Assembly (NCBI GenBank): GCA_023229795.1
Contig: JALNYP010000102.1
Span: forward strand, 1-9,685
DNA from: Syntrophobacterales bacterium
GTDB lineage: Bacteria; Desulfobacterota; Desulfobaccia; Desulfobaccales; 0-14-0-80-60-11
Reading direction: 5' to 3'
Length of the DNA: 9,685 nucleotides
Shown: piece after piece, positions 1 to 8,096 of the stretch
Numbering within the stretch: the stretch's first letter is position 1
How the letters are laid out: each line of letters begins with the position of its first letter
The notes under the pieces: model-generated
The model's input: only the letters and a program-made list of their open reading frames with translations
What the model was told of the DNA's origin: nothing
The model's database searches: none
Program-made: the position numbers and the translations under genes

Positions 1-1
1 C

Positions 2-874
2 CAACTCCTTCACCATCGCCTGTGGGATGACCTGAGAAATTCCTTTGAGCGCATTGCCCACCAAGATCTTTCCCGGTTCTTCCAACAGTGGGTGGATCAT
101 GCCGGCCAGCCGGAACTTAAAGTTACTGAGATCAGCCAGGAAAAAAGAGGAAAGCAAACGGCGGTCTCTTTAATCCTCACGCAGGGAAGCCAGCCCTTCC
201 GGGTTAGGATTCCAGTGACCTTTTACGGGCCAAAGGGGAGGCAAAGTTTTCCAGTGACCCTGACTCGTGAAACCGAGCGGTTTACCTTCCTCCTGGAGTT
301 CCCGCCGGATGAGGTGGTCATTGATGAAAACTACGATGTCCTTCGGAAATTGAGCCCGGCGGAGAATCCTCCCACCTTGGAGCGGCTGCTTGCCGCCCGG
401 AATTTGGTGGTGGTGCCGCCGCTTAAGGCGGCGGCAAGGTACCGGGAAGCTATTAAGGGATTTACGACGAAGGGTGCGAAGATCAAGCAGAGAATGGCCT
501 CGAACCTGACGAGAAGCCCTGAAGCCTCAGACAAGTCTGCTATTCGTTCTGATAAACATACTTACCCAGATATCGCCAATTCATCCCTGATCTTACCAGG
601 ATGGGATCATTCAACGCTAAAGCCTCTTCTCGGCAAGAAAGAGCCGGGAGACTGCTCCGCAGCCCTCATCGTCAGGAATAATCATAGCTCTCCGGAAAAC
701 GTGGTGGCCATGCTCAATGCCGCCTCTGAGGAAGAAGTCTCGGCCCTCCTGAAAGCAGCCTTCGCTAATCCTCTGTACAGCAATTATTGCAGTAAAGATG
801 GCAAAAATATCTCTTTCGGCATTGCCGACGGCGAGCGCGGCATCAGGCTTAAAATTGGCCGCCTCCAACATTGA
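2..874 (+). CDS. M1-family aminopeptidase, C-terminal part (5' end outside window)
   Basis: The open frame runs in from the left edge without a stop, so this is the last 290 codons of a longer gene. A GTG at 92 is internal, not a start: the residues before it (SFERIAHQDLSRFFQQW) belong to the same protein. That helix, followed by V.HAGQPELKV, is the typical end of the catalytic region of M1 zinc aminopeptidases, where a DLs.FF.qW helix leads into a beta-sandwich beginning G.P.L.V. The zinc-binding HEXXH..E and GAMEN motifs must lie upstream and cannot be checked. After the beta-sandwich (to about residue 120 of the visible part) come a polar linker and a roughly 95-residue tail containing PLLGKKEPGD, ALIVRNN and VAMLNAASEEEV, beyond the usual M1 core. 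Expected role: trimming N-terminal residues from peptides, probably in the periplasm. The gene ends 106 bases before the efflux operon start. M1 assignment is fairly sure; the role of the tail is unknown. Confidence 0.75.
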   Translation, partial: QLLHHRLWDDLRNSFERIAHQDLSRFFQQWVDHAGQPELKVTEISQEKRGKQTAVSLILTQGSQPFRVRIPVTFYGPKGRQSFPVTLTRETERFTFLLEFPPDEVVIDENYDVLRKLSPAENPPTLERLLAARNLVVVPPLKAAARYREAIKGFTTKGAKIKQRMASNLTRSPEASDKSAIRSDKHTYPDIANSSLILPGWDHSTLKPLLGKKEPGDCSAALIVRNNHSSPENVVAMLNAASEEEVSALLKAAFANPLYSNYCSKDGKNISFGIADGERGIRLKIGRLQH

Positions 875-968
875 TCCGAGTTTAAGTTAGCGCCGGCTCG
901 CAAGATTCTCGCCCAAGGGACTGAATCAATTCGTCGTGATGAGAAAACAGAATTTAAGTGACTTTGTT

Positions 969-973
969 GGAGG
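969..973 (+). promoter_or_regulatory. Ribosome binding site deciding the TolC-like gene start
   Basis: GGAGG lies 7 bases before the ATG at 981. The longer in-frame starts GTG 936 and ATG 939 have no comparable site at proper distance. The site therefore favours 981 and removes 15 polar residues that would otherwise sit ahead of the lipoprotein signal. Confidence 0.75.
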
Positions 974-980
974 CAGGTAC

Positions 981-2438
981 ATGGTTTTGCGCGAAACGGT
1001 AATCTTGACGATCCTCTATGCCCTCATCCTGCCCGGCTGCGTTCTGACGCAGCCCACCGAACCCTTCAAGCCGGTGCCCACCACTGAGGCCACCGGCATC
1101 ATTGCGCCGGCGCCATCGCAACCCGCTCCGGCCAAGGAGGAGATTCTCCCGGAGGCTTTGACCCTGGAACGCTCGTTGGACATCGCCTTGAAGAACAATC
1201 CCGAAGTGGCCGCTACCCTGTGGGACGTTTCGGCAGCAGGGGCAAAGGTGGATCAAGCCAAAGCGGCTCGCTGGCCCTGGTTAAGCTATGAGGGTGGATA
1301 TACCAAATACCTCAACTCCCGGCCGCTGTTTGAAGCCCGGTACAACAATCAAAGAAGGCTGTTCAGCAAACAGCAAAGCGTGGGTAATGTCATTCTGAAA
1401 CTGCCGTTGTTCACCGGCGGCCGCATTATCAATGAAATCAGGGCGGCCGAACTGTTCCGCCTGGCGGAAACCAACCGTCTCTCCCGGACCCGGGATGAGT
1501 TGGTCTATAACGTCTCCAGCACCTTTTACACCATTCTTAGCCAGGAAAAGGTGATCGATTCGGTGAAGTTTTCGCTTGAGGCCATGCAGGAGCAGAGACA
1601 GAAGATGGCCAAGATGGTGGAAGTGGCCAAGGCGGCCCGGGTGGACTTGCTGCGCACCGAGGTGCGGCTGGCCGACCTGGAGCAGAGCCTGGAGAGAGAG
1701 ACCAACCTCTTGGAGATTCAAAAACGGCTCCTGGCCAACCTGATGGGCCTGGATTTCGACAAGGCCAAACTGAAATTTGCGGGGAAACTTATTTTTGAGA
1801 AAGTGAGCTACCGGCCGGACCAATTGGTGCCCAAGGCCCTGGAGCAGCGCCCGGATTTCACGGCGGCGAAAGAGCGACTGGAAAGCCAGGCCCGTCGAGT
1901 GGACGTGGCCCGGGCCGGACATTATCCTAACCTCAACTTGGTAGGATCTTATGGCTATCGGGGGACCGGCGTATACGGAGTATTTGATGATCGGGGCACG
2001 CCCGCCAAGGTGCCGACCGCAACAAATCGCGGGCCCTTTTATGATGACGACGGGCAGATTGGCGTAGTGGCTACCTTGCCTCTCTTTGAGGGCGGTCGCA
2101 TTGAAGCCAAGGTGAGGGAAGAGATTGCCGCCTTGGCCGCGGCCCAGGAGCGGCTGCGCAAGCTCAACCTGCAGGTCCGCCAGGAGGTGGAGACCGCCAT
2201 CCTGGACGTGGACTCCAGCAGTGAGAGGGTCAGGGCCACGGCCAAGGCCATCGAACAGGCCCGGGAGAGCCTGCGCATCGAGACCTTGAAATACAACCTG
2301 GGCTCGGGCGTCATCACCGATGTGCTGGATGCACAGACGGCCCTGTTGTTGACCGAAACCACGTATTACCGCGTCCTGGCGGACTTCCACACCGCCCTGG
2401 CCCGGCTCAAACTGGCAGTGGGGGGGAATCTTTCATGA
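981..2438 (+). CDS. TolC-like outer-membrane efflux lipoprotein
   Basis: This is the outer-membrane channel of a tripartite efflux pump; trimers of this family form a beta-barrel plus a long periplasmic alpha tunnel. From the start at 981 it is 485 residues, usual for the OEP/TolC family. The N-terminus is a lipoprotein signal: MVLRE, a hydrophobic stretch, then LPGC with the lipidated Cys at residue 20, followed by a Pro/Thr-rich linker. Two repeated OEP units follow. The first starts near LTLERSLDIALKNNPEV and includes LPLFTGGRI; the second repeats the element as LPLFEGGRIEAKV and ends with the long helix LRIETLKYNLGSGVITDVLDA, then LARLKLAVG. These paired GGRI turns and the YNLGSG..TDVLDAQ motif are characteristic of the family. 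The stop overlaps the next gene's ATG by four bases (ATGA), implying translational coupling with the adaptor gene. A start at 936 or 939 is possible but lacks a ribosome site. The exported substrate cannot be deduced. Confidence 0.9.
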   Translation: MVLRETVILTILYALILPGCVLTQPTEPFKPVPTTEATGIIAPAPSQPAPAKEEILPEALTLERSLDIALKNNPEVAATLWDVSAAGAKVDQAKAARWPWLSYEGGYTKYLNSRPLFEARYNNQRRLFSKQQSVGNVILKLPLFTGGRIINEIRAAELFRLAETNRLSRTRDELVYNVSSTFYTILSQEKVIDSVKFSLEAMQEQRQKMAKMVEVAKAARVDLLRTEVRLADLEQSLERETNLLEIQKRLLANLMGLDFDKAKLKFAGKLIFEKVSYRPDQLVPKALEQRPDFTAAKERLESQARRVDVARAGHYPNLNLVGSYGYRGTGVYGVFDDRGTPAKVPTATNRGPFYDDDGQIGVVATLPLFEGGRIEAKVREEIAALAAAQERLRKLNLQVRQEVETAILDVDSSSERVRATAKAIEQARESLRIETLKYNLGSGVITDVLDAQTALLLTETTYYRVLADFHTALARLKLAVGGNLS

Positions 2439-3502
2439 ATAAGCCGGTCTTGGTTCTGGCAAGCCTGTTAGCTGCGACAATAACCTTTTTTGGCCCCTGG
2501 CAGGCATGTGGTCAGGAAAAAGGGAAAGAGGAGGCGCAAAAGGCCAAACCGATTCCCATGGTGGCCGTTCAGAAGGCTCAAGTGGCGCCGATCTCCCGCA
2601 CCTTGGAGCTGACAGGTACAGCGACTCCCACCCGCCAGGCGCGCCTGGCCTCCCCCGGCGAAGGGCCCATCCAGAATTGCTGGGTCCGGGAAGGCGCCCA
2701 GGTGAAGCGCGGAGAACGGCTGGTGACCATCGGCCGCTCTGGGGCGGCCGCGGCCCAAGTGACTGCGGCATCGGAGTCTTTGAAGGAGCAGCAAGCTGAG
2801 CTGAACCGGATGAAGATCCTGGTGCAGAGCGGCGCCGTCCCGGGCTCGCAATTGGACACAGCCCGGGCCAAATACGAGGGGGCCCGGGCCCTGCTCGCCA
2901 AGGCCCGGGAGAGCGCCGGCGACTACTCGGTGGCTGCACCCTGGGACGGGGTGGTCTCGAAGGTGCTGGTCAAGGACGGGGATTTTGTGGCCCCTCGGGC
3001 TCCCCTGGTGGAAATGTACGACCCCAACAGCCTGGTGATCCGTCTGGCCATCCCTGAGGCCCAGTCCACCTCGTTGTTCAAGGGCATGCCGGTTAAGGTC
3101 GAGATGGACGCCTATCCGGGCAAGACCTTTGAGGGGAAAATCAGTCTGGTATACCCGGACCTTGACACCCGGATGCGCACCCGCACTGCGGAAGTGGAAC
3201 TGGATTACCCGGTGGCCCTGATCCCGGGCATGTTCGCCCGTCTCCAGGTTGGGCTCGAAACCGCGACCGAGGCAGTGGTCGTTCCCGGCGATGCGGTGTT
3301 GGTCATGCCCAATGGCGAGAAGGTAGCTTTTATCCTCAAAGACGGCAAAGCTCAACGCCGGGTGGTGCAAACCGGCCTCGAAGCGGGCGGCCAGGTCCAG
3401 GTCGTCTCCGGTATTCAACCGGGAGAAACCGTGGTTACCGCCGGCAATGAAAAGCTCAAAGACGGCATGGAAGTGAAGGCCCAGGGAGGGGCAGGCAAAT
3501 GA
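2435..3502 (+). CDS. RND efflux periplasmic adaptor subunit (membrane fusion protein)
   Basis: A 355-residue adaptor that would link the inner-membrane RND pump to the TolC-like channel. The N-terminus is a signal sequence: MNKP, a hydrophobic run, then ACGQ near residues 24-27. The Cys has no proper lipobox, so cleavage by signal peptidase I is more likely than lipidation. The biotinyl-lipoyl-like domain is split in the usual way, with halves near residues 70-100 (SPGEGPIQNCWVREGAQVKRGERL) and 164-195 (VAAPWDGVVSKVLVKDGDFV). They flank a short helical hairpin at about 103-160 (SLKEQQAELNRMK). A beta-barrel (about 196-275, with RLAIPE and GMFARLQVGL) and a membrane-proximal domain (VVVPGDAVL to the end) follow. 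The start overlaps the TolC-like stop, and a G-rich stretch at 2420-2426 serves as ribosome site; the stop overlaps the RND ATG the same way. The adaptor family is clear; substrate class is not. Confidence 0.92.
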   Translation: MNKPVLVLASLLAATITFFGPWQACGQEKGKEEAQKAKPIPMVAVQKAQVAPISRTLELTGTATPTRQARLASPGEGPIQNCWVREGAQVKRGERLVTIGRSGAAAAQVTAASESLKEQQAELNRMKILVQSGAVPGSQLDTARAKYEGARALLAKARESAGDYSVAAPWDGVVSKVLVKDGDFVAPRAPLVEMYDPNSLVIRLAIPEAQSTSLFKGMPVKVEMDAYPGKTFEGKISLVYPDLDTRMRTRTAEVELDYPVALIPGMFARLQVGLETATEAVVVPGDAVLVMPNGEKVAFILKDGKAQRRVVQTGLEAGGQVQVVSGIQPGETVVTAGNEKLKDGMEVKAQGGAGK

Positions 3503-6500
3503 AAGCCACCACCTACGCCGTAAGGCGGCGTATCGCCGCGGGCGTCATCACTATCGCCTTGGTGGTCCTGGGAATCTATAGCTTTATGCTCATGCCGGTG
3601 AATTTTCTCCCGGACGTTACCTATCCCCTTATCAAGGTGCATATCTATTGGCGGGGCGCCACACCGGAGGAGATCAGCACCAACATCGCCGACCCCCTGG
3701 AGCGAGCGATGGCCATGGTGGACAACCTGGATTACCTGGAATCGTCTTCCATCGAAGGCATGTACACCCTCCTGGCCAACTTCAAATACGGGGTCAACGT
3801 GGACGTGGCTTACCAGGACGCCCTGGCGGCCATGACCCGGGCTGCCCGGCAGCTCCCCAAGGACATCGACCCGCCCCTGGTCATGAAAGCGGACCCCTCG
3901 CAGTTGCCGGTGGTGCAGCTCACCATCAGCTCCGATGCCTGGGACTTGACCAAACTGCGCACCTGGACGGAAAACTGGCTGCAGTATCAATTGCAGGCAG
4001 TTCCCGGCGTGGCGGGCACCGACATCGTCGGCGGCTTGAAGCGGGAGATCAGGGTGCATCTGGATCCCAACGCAGTGGAGAAATATGCCCTCACCCTGCC
4101 TGGGGTGATGAAAAGGCTCCAGGAGGAGAACATTGAGCAGTTCGGCGGCCGGGTGACCGTGGGCCGCCGGGAATTCATCGCCCGCACCATGGGTGAATAC
4201 CGGACCCTGGACGACATCCGCAACGTGGTCCTGGCCAGCGGTGCGGCAGGCGAGATATACCTCAAGGATGTCGCCCGGGTGGAAGACGCTCACGAAGAGG
4301 TCCGGGTCATCACGCGCCGGGGGGGCACACCCACCGTCAAGTTGAGCGTCCTCAAGCAGGCGGACGCCAACACGGTGGAAGTGGCCCGGGCGGTGAACAA
4401 GAGAATCGAGCAGCTCACGCCCTCCTTGCCGCCCGGCGTTCGGATGGGGATGGTGGAAAACCAGGCGGACTACGTCATCGCCGCCTTGAACGGGGTGCGC
4501 AACGCCGCCATCGAAGCCTCGATCCTGGTCATCGTCATCATTTATCTGTTTCTGGGAAGCTGGCGACATGCCCTGGTGATGCTATTGGCCCTCCCTATAA
4601 CCTTAATTATCAACTTCTCCCTAATGCAGCTCATGGGGTTCTCACTCAATATCTTCTCTCTGGGCGGCCTGGTGGTGGCCATAGGCGTGGTGTTGGACAA
4701 TTCCATCGTAGTACTGGAAAATATCACACGCCTGCGGCATCTCCACCCCGATCAGCCGCCTGGGGAAGTGGCTGAGATCGGCACCGCCGAGGTGGGCTCG
4801 GCCATCCTGGCCGCCACCCTCTCCTTTCTGGCCCTCTTTGTGCCCTTCCTCCTGGTGCCGGGGCTTACCAGCCTCCTCTTTCGCGAATTGATACTGGTGA
4901 TCGCCGGCATCGTCTGCATCAGCCTGCTGGTGGCCATCACCCTGACCCCGCTGCTCACCGCCCTGCTCACGGGGAAGCAGGCAGAAGCGCATGGAGAAGG
5001 CCGCTTCGCCCGGTTCTTCGCCTGGATAACGGACGGGTACGGGCGCCTGCTGGAACTGGCACTGCGGCGCCGACTGGCCGTAATCGGCACTTTTATCTTC
5101 CTGCTGATGGGGGCCGGAGCCTTGTTCCCTTATCTTGGCAGCGAGTTTCTGCCCCGCATGGATGACGGCCGGGTCATGGTGAAGGTCAAGCTCCCCACCG
5201 GCGCGGCCCTCACTGAGACCACCAATATTTTGAGCCGGGTGGAAGAAAAACTTACACGCGATCCCCAGGTGGAAAGCTACGTCACCATGGCCGGCGGCAA
5301 GGTCTGGGGCCTGGCCACCTATGAAATCGCCAACGAGGGCCAGGTGGATATCCAGCTGGTGCCCCGGCACAAACGAAAGATCGGCACCAAGGCATACATC
5401 GAACGCCTGAAAAAGACCCTGGCTCCCATCGCCATTCCCGGGGCCAAACCCATGGTCATGCAGCCGCCGGTCAAGGGCATCCGCAAACTGGGGGAAGCGG
5501 ACATCGAAGTCAAGATCAAGGGCCAGAAGTTGGACAAGCTGTTCGATTTGGCCCGCCGGACGTCGGAGTCCATGAACCAGCTGGCTCATTTTACCAATAT
5601 ATACGTGTCCATGGATATGACCAAGCCCGAGTACCAAGTGATAGTGGACCGGGTCCGGGCTGCGAAACTGGGGGTTTCGGTGGTGGATGTGGCTTCCACC
5701 GTGCGCTCCATGATCAGCGGCGCGGTGGCCACCCGCTATCGGGAAGGCGATTATTTTTACAACATCCGAATGATGATTCCCGAGCAGCATTTTACCTCCA
5801 AGCAGGAGGTGGAGAACCTGGTTTTGAGCGGCAACCAGGGTGGATATCTGCGGCTTAAGGACGTGGCCCAGGTGATCCCCGCGGTGGGGCCGGTAGAAAT
5901 CGCCCGGGAAGACCAGGTAAATGAGGTGATCGTCCGGGGGGACGCCGCCGGCGTGAGCGTGGGGCAGGCCCTCAGCGAACTGAAAGGGGCCGTAAGCAAG
6001 ATGACCATGCCGGTGGGCTACGAAGTCTCCTACGGCGGCCAGGCCCAGATGATGGCCGAGATGCAGCGTTCCGTGTTGCTCATCCTGGTCTTCGCCCTAT
6101 TTTTTGCCTTCGTGGTGCTGGGGGTGCAGTTCAACAGCCTGAAGCTGCCGGCGTTGATTCTCGGGTCCGTCCCTTTTTGCCTGGCGGGCATGGTTTATAC
6201 TCTGTTCCTGACGGGGTTGCCTGTGGGCGCGACGGTGATCATCGGCGTCCTCATCGTGGTGGCCGCCACCGTCAACGAAGGGGTGCTGCTGCTCACCTTC
6301 GCTGAGGAACTGAGACGGCACGATAATCTGACGCCCCTGCAAGCCGTGGTCAACGCCGCCAAGATTCGCCTTCGCCCCCGCCTGATGATCGCCCTGGCCA
6401 TTATCTTCGGGTTCATCCCTCTGGCCCTGAATCTGGAGGAAGGCGGCGAGATGCTCCAGCCCATGGCTGCTGGGGCCATCGGCGGCCTGGCCCTGGGCCT

Positions 6501-6597
6501 GTTCGTGGCCCTGTTCCTGATGCCGTGCTTCTATGTGCTCTTTCAACGCCGGGCTGCCGGCGGACCACTTGCGGTCAGCGAGGTGAAGAGTGAATAA
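3499..6597 (+). CDS. RND-family efflux transporter (AcrB/HAE-like inner-membrane pump)
   Basis: A full-length 1032-residue proton-driven pump that would take substrate from the periplasm or inner membrane and pass it through the adaptor and TolC-like channel. The typical duplicated RND plan is visible: TM1 at about 12-31, a large periplasmic loop with LPDVTYP and RGATPEEIS, TM2-TM6 at about 337-490, TM7 near 526-545, a second loop beginning LGSEFLPRMDDG, and TM8-TM12 at about 857-1015. TM4 reads AIGVVLDNSIVVLENITR, keeping the Asp equivalent to AcrB D407 (D400) but with Asn at the D408 position (N401). TM10 reads VNEGVLLLTFAEEL, with Asn 926 where AcrB has Lys 940. This resembles the LDNS/VNEG type known among HAE-like pumps rather than the CzcA heavy-metal type, whose DFG..VDG motif is absent. 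ATGA overlap with the adaptor gene marks one operon. Drug, lipid or other hydrophobic substrates are possible; none can be picked from sequence. Confidence 0.93.
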   Translation: MKATTYAVRRRIAAGVITIALVVLGIYSFMLMPVNFLPDVTYPLIKVHIYWRGATPEEISTNIADPLERAMAMVDNLDYLESSSIEGMYTLLANFKYGVNVDVAYQDALAAMTRAARQLPKDIDPPLVMKADPSQLPVVQLTISSDAWDLTKLRTWTENWLQYQLQAVPGVAGTDIVGGLKREIRVHLDPNAVEKYALTLPGVMKRLQEENIEQFGGRVTVGRREFIARTMGEYRTLDDIRNVVLASGAAGEIYLKDVARVEDAHEEVRVITRRGGTPTVKLSVLKQADANTVEVARAVNKRIEQLTPSLPPGVRMGMVENQADYVIAALNGVRNAAIEASILVIVIIYLFLGSWRHALVMLLALPITLIINFSLMQLMGFSLNIFSLGGLVVAIGVVLDNSIVVLENITRLRHLHPDQPPGEVAEIGTAEVGSAILAATLSFLALFVPFLLVPGLTSLLFRELILVIAGIVCISLLVAITLTPLLTALLTGKQAEAHGEGRFARFFAWITDGYGRLLELALRRRLAVIGTFIFLLMGAGALFPYLGSEFLPRMDDGRVMVKVKLPTGAALTETTNILSRVEEKLTRDPQVESYVTMAGGKVWGLATYEIANEGQVDIQLVPRHKRKIGTKAYIERLKKTLAPIAIPGAKPMVMQPPVKGIRKLGEADIEVKIKGQKLDKLFDLARRTSESMNQLAHFTNIYVSMDMTKPEYQVIVDRVRAAKLGVSVVDVASTVRSMISGAVATRYREGDYFYNIRMMIPEQHFTSKQEVENLVLSGNQGGYLRLKDVAQVIPAVGPVEIAREDQVNEVIVRGDAAGVSVGQALSELKGAVSKMTMPVGYEVSYGGQAQMMAEMQRSVLLILVFALFFAFVVLGVQFNSLKLPALILGSVPFCLAGMVYTLFLTGLPVGATVIIGVLIVVAATVNEGVLLLTFAEELRRHDNLTPLQAVVNAAKIRLRPRLMIALAIIFGFIPLALNLEEGGEMLQPMAAGAIGGLALGLFVALFLMPCFYVLFQRRAAGGPLAVSEVKSE

Positions 6598-6658
6598 GAG
6601 GCTGATGACGTGATCTCGCATCGCATACCGGTAACCTGCTTATTTTAGGAATTCTTAT

Positions 6659-7456
6659 ATGTATCCAATATTGCTGAAAATCGGTTCCATCAACATCTAT
6701 ACTTATGGCTCTTTGCTGTGCCTGGCCTTTCTGGCCGCTCTCTGGGTGGCGGGCCAGGAAGCCCAGAGGGTGGGTTTGCCGCCGGGCCGCATCTGGGACC
6801 TGGGATTTTATCTGCTGGTGGCCGCGTTGGTGGGAGCCCGTGCCCTGGAAGTGCTCCTGGACTTACAGCGGTATGTGGATAAGCCTCTTGATATTTTCAG
6901 GGTCTGGGATGGGGGGCTGGCCTTTCAGGGGGGTCTGATCCTGGCGCTCATCATCACCATAGCGTATCTCCGGCGTCACCAAATGCCCATATGGGGCACC
7001 CTGGATATCCTAGCCCTGGGAATTCCCCTGGGCCAGAGTATCGGCCGCATCGGCTGTTTCATGGCAGGCTGCTGTTATGGCCGCCCCACCGATCTCCCCT
7101 GGGGCGTCACCTTCACCCACCCGCAGACCCTGGGCACCCTGGGGGTGAAGGTCCATCCCACGCAGCTTTATGAATCTCTGCTGGTCCTGGGAGTCTTTGC
7201 GGTGCTCTATCACCTCCGCACCCGGAAACGGTTCGAGGGCCAGCTCCTGGGAACCTATTTCCTGCTGGCAGGCCTGGTGCGTTTCGGGGTAGAGTTCTTC
7301 CGGGGCGATCCCCGCGGCCCGGCCCTGGTCGCCGGGATGCCGGTGACACAGGTTACGGCCCTCGTCACCGCGCTGGTCGGGGCGGTCCTCCTGGTCCTGG
7401 GTTTTTGCCGGCTATTGCCGGGACGAACGGTGACGCCGCCGCTTCTGGCTCCATAA
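6659..7456 (+). CDS. lgt: Prolipoprotein diacylglyceryl transferase (Lgt family)
   Basis: A 265-residue polytopic inner-membrane protein of usual Lgt length. Lgt moves a diacylglyceryl group from phosphatidylglycerol onto the lipobox Cys of preprolipoproteins, the first step of lipoprotein maturation. Seen: YTYG near residue 14, VWDGGLAFQGGLI at 82-94, GQSIGRIGCFMAGCCYGRP at 125-143, HPTQLYES at 166-173 and RFGVEFFRGD at 208-217. These match the family's order of motifs, and R130 of the signature Arg is kept. Two positions differ from E. coli: Gln 90 sits where His 103 lies in FHGG, and Cys 133 where Asn 146 lies in GRIGN. The GCF.AGCCYG form is, to my recollection, widespread in proteins annotated as Lgt in anaerobes, so this may be a subfamily trait. 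AGGA at 6647-6650 lies 8 bases before the ATG. It follows the pump gene by 61 bases with no visible terminator, so read-through is possible. Confidence 0.85.
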   Translation: MYPILLKIGSINIYTYGSLLCLAFLAALWVAGQEAQRVGLPPGRIWDLGFYLLVAALVGARALEVLLDLQRYVDKPLDIFRVWDGGLAFQGGLILALIITIAYLRRHQMPIWGTLDILALGIPLGQSIGRIGCFMAGCCYGRPTDLPWGVTFTHPQTLGTLGVKVHPTQLYESLLVLGVFAVLYHLRTRKRFEGQLLGTYFLLAGLVRFGVEFFRGDPRGPALVAGMPVTQVTALVTALVGAVLLVLGFCRLLPGRTVTPPLLAP

Positions 7457-7552
7457 GCAGGTAGATGGTTCCGGGATGGGATAATACCTTAAAACCGGCG
7501 CCTTCAGGGTGCAACAAGCCGGTCTAAAGAATCTGGAGATGAGGCCAAAAAG

Positions 7553-8080
7553 ATGAAAGGAGCGGCAGCGGCTACAACTCTTGTAACCTGGCGTCGGGAA
7601 TTGGCCTGGGCAGTCGGCCTTCTGGGCCTGGCCGTGATCCTGGGGTTCATGTTCCATTGGCCCCTGGTCGAGGCGTCCTTGAGGGGAAATCTGACGGCAC
7701 TGCTTGATCAGAAGCGCCAGGAGCGCCGGGAAGTGCAATTCCAGGGAGTAAAGACTTTAGATTTAGCCCAGGCTTACCAAATTTGGCAAAAACAGCAAGC
7801 CCTCTTCGTGGATGTCCGCAAGACCGAAGAATATCAGGAGTTGCACGTCCAGGGGGCGGTGAATGTTCCACCGGAAACGTGGGGGGAGCTCGCATCTGCG
7901 GAGCTGATGAAGATGGATAAATCGCGACAACTGGTGGTCTACTGCAGTCAGGAAAGCTGCGACGATGCCTTAAAGCTGGCCAAAAAGCTGCGTGCGGCCG
8001 GTTTTACCCGGGTGATGGCCTTTACCGGGGGCTTCCGGGCTTGGGATGAAGCCGGCTACCCGGCGGATACCAGTCGATAA
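7553..8080 (+). CDS. Membrane-anchored rhodanese-domain protein
   Basis: A 175-residue protein with one N-terminal membrane helix (about residues 18-39, preceded by Arg-Arg at 14-15) and a single rhodanese domain at about 68-173. Domain landmarks are ALFVDVRKTEEYQELHVQGAVNVP (83-106), the active-site strand LVVYC with Cys 131, and VMAFTGGFRAWDEAGYP at the end. The active-site loop reads CSQESCDDA, so a second Cys at 136 sits inside it, unlike the usual C-x-x-G-x-R-S loop of thiosulfate sulfurtransferases. I recall similar YC....C loops in delta-proteobacterial rhodaneses next to DoxX/MauE-like genes. Positive residues before the helix favour a periplasmic catalytic domain, though the basic stretch after it (QKRQERR) leaves this unsettled. 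Likely chemistry: persulfide transfer or dithiol exchange. GAGG at 7541-7544 precedes the ATG by 8 bases. The MauE-like gene follows after 16 bases, so both are probably made together. Confidence 0.85.
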   Translation: MKGAAAATTLVTWRRELAWAVGLLGLAVILGFMFHWPLVEASLRGNLTALLDQKRQERREVQFQGVKTLDLAQAYQIWQKQQALFVDVRKTEEYQELHVQGAVNVPPETWGELASAELMKMDKSRQLVVYCSQESCDDALKLAKKLRAAGFTRVMAFTGGFRAWDEAGYPADTSR

Positions 8081-8081
8081 C

Positions 8082-8090
8082 GAGAGGGGG
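8082..8090 (+). promoter_or_regulatory. Ribosome binding site favouring a TTG start for the MauE/DoxX-like gene
   Basis: GAGAGGGGG begins just after the rhodanese stop and ends 6 bases before an in-frame TTG at 8097. The alternative ATG at 8046 lies inside the rhodanese gene and would add 17 polar residues ahead of the first membrane helix. Confidence 0.6.
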
Positions 8091-8096
8091 AAAAAT

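Noticed and set aside
881..959. TTTAAGT at 881 and 953 before the efflux operon as a possible operator
   Set aside because: A 7-base AT-rich repeat 72 bases apart is easily chance and no promoter elements could be fitted to it.
1281..2390. Long minus-strand open frame of 369 codons inside the TolC-like gene (similar long shadows at 2468-3418, 3415-4569 and 4642-5790)
   Set aside because: His/Gln/Gly-rich composition with no domain sense; they mirror strongly codon-biased real genes.
7457..7552. Possible riboswitch or terminator before the rhodanese (ACCGGC 7494-7499 with GCCGGT 7518-7523; GGGTGCAACAAGCC faintly like the 3' part of a GEMM riboswitch)
   Set aside because: The GEMM 5' half and tetraloop are missing, competing stems overlap, and there is no T-run; not enough for a call.
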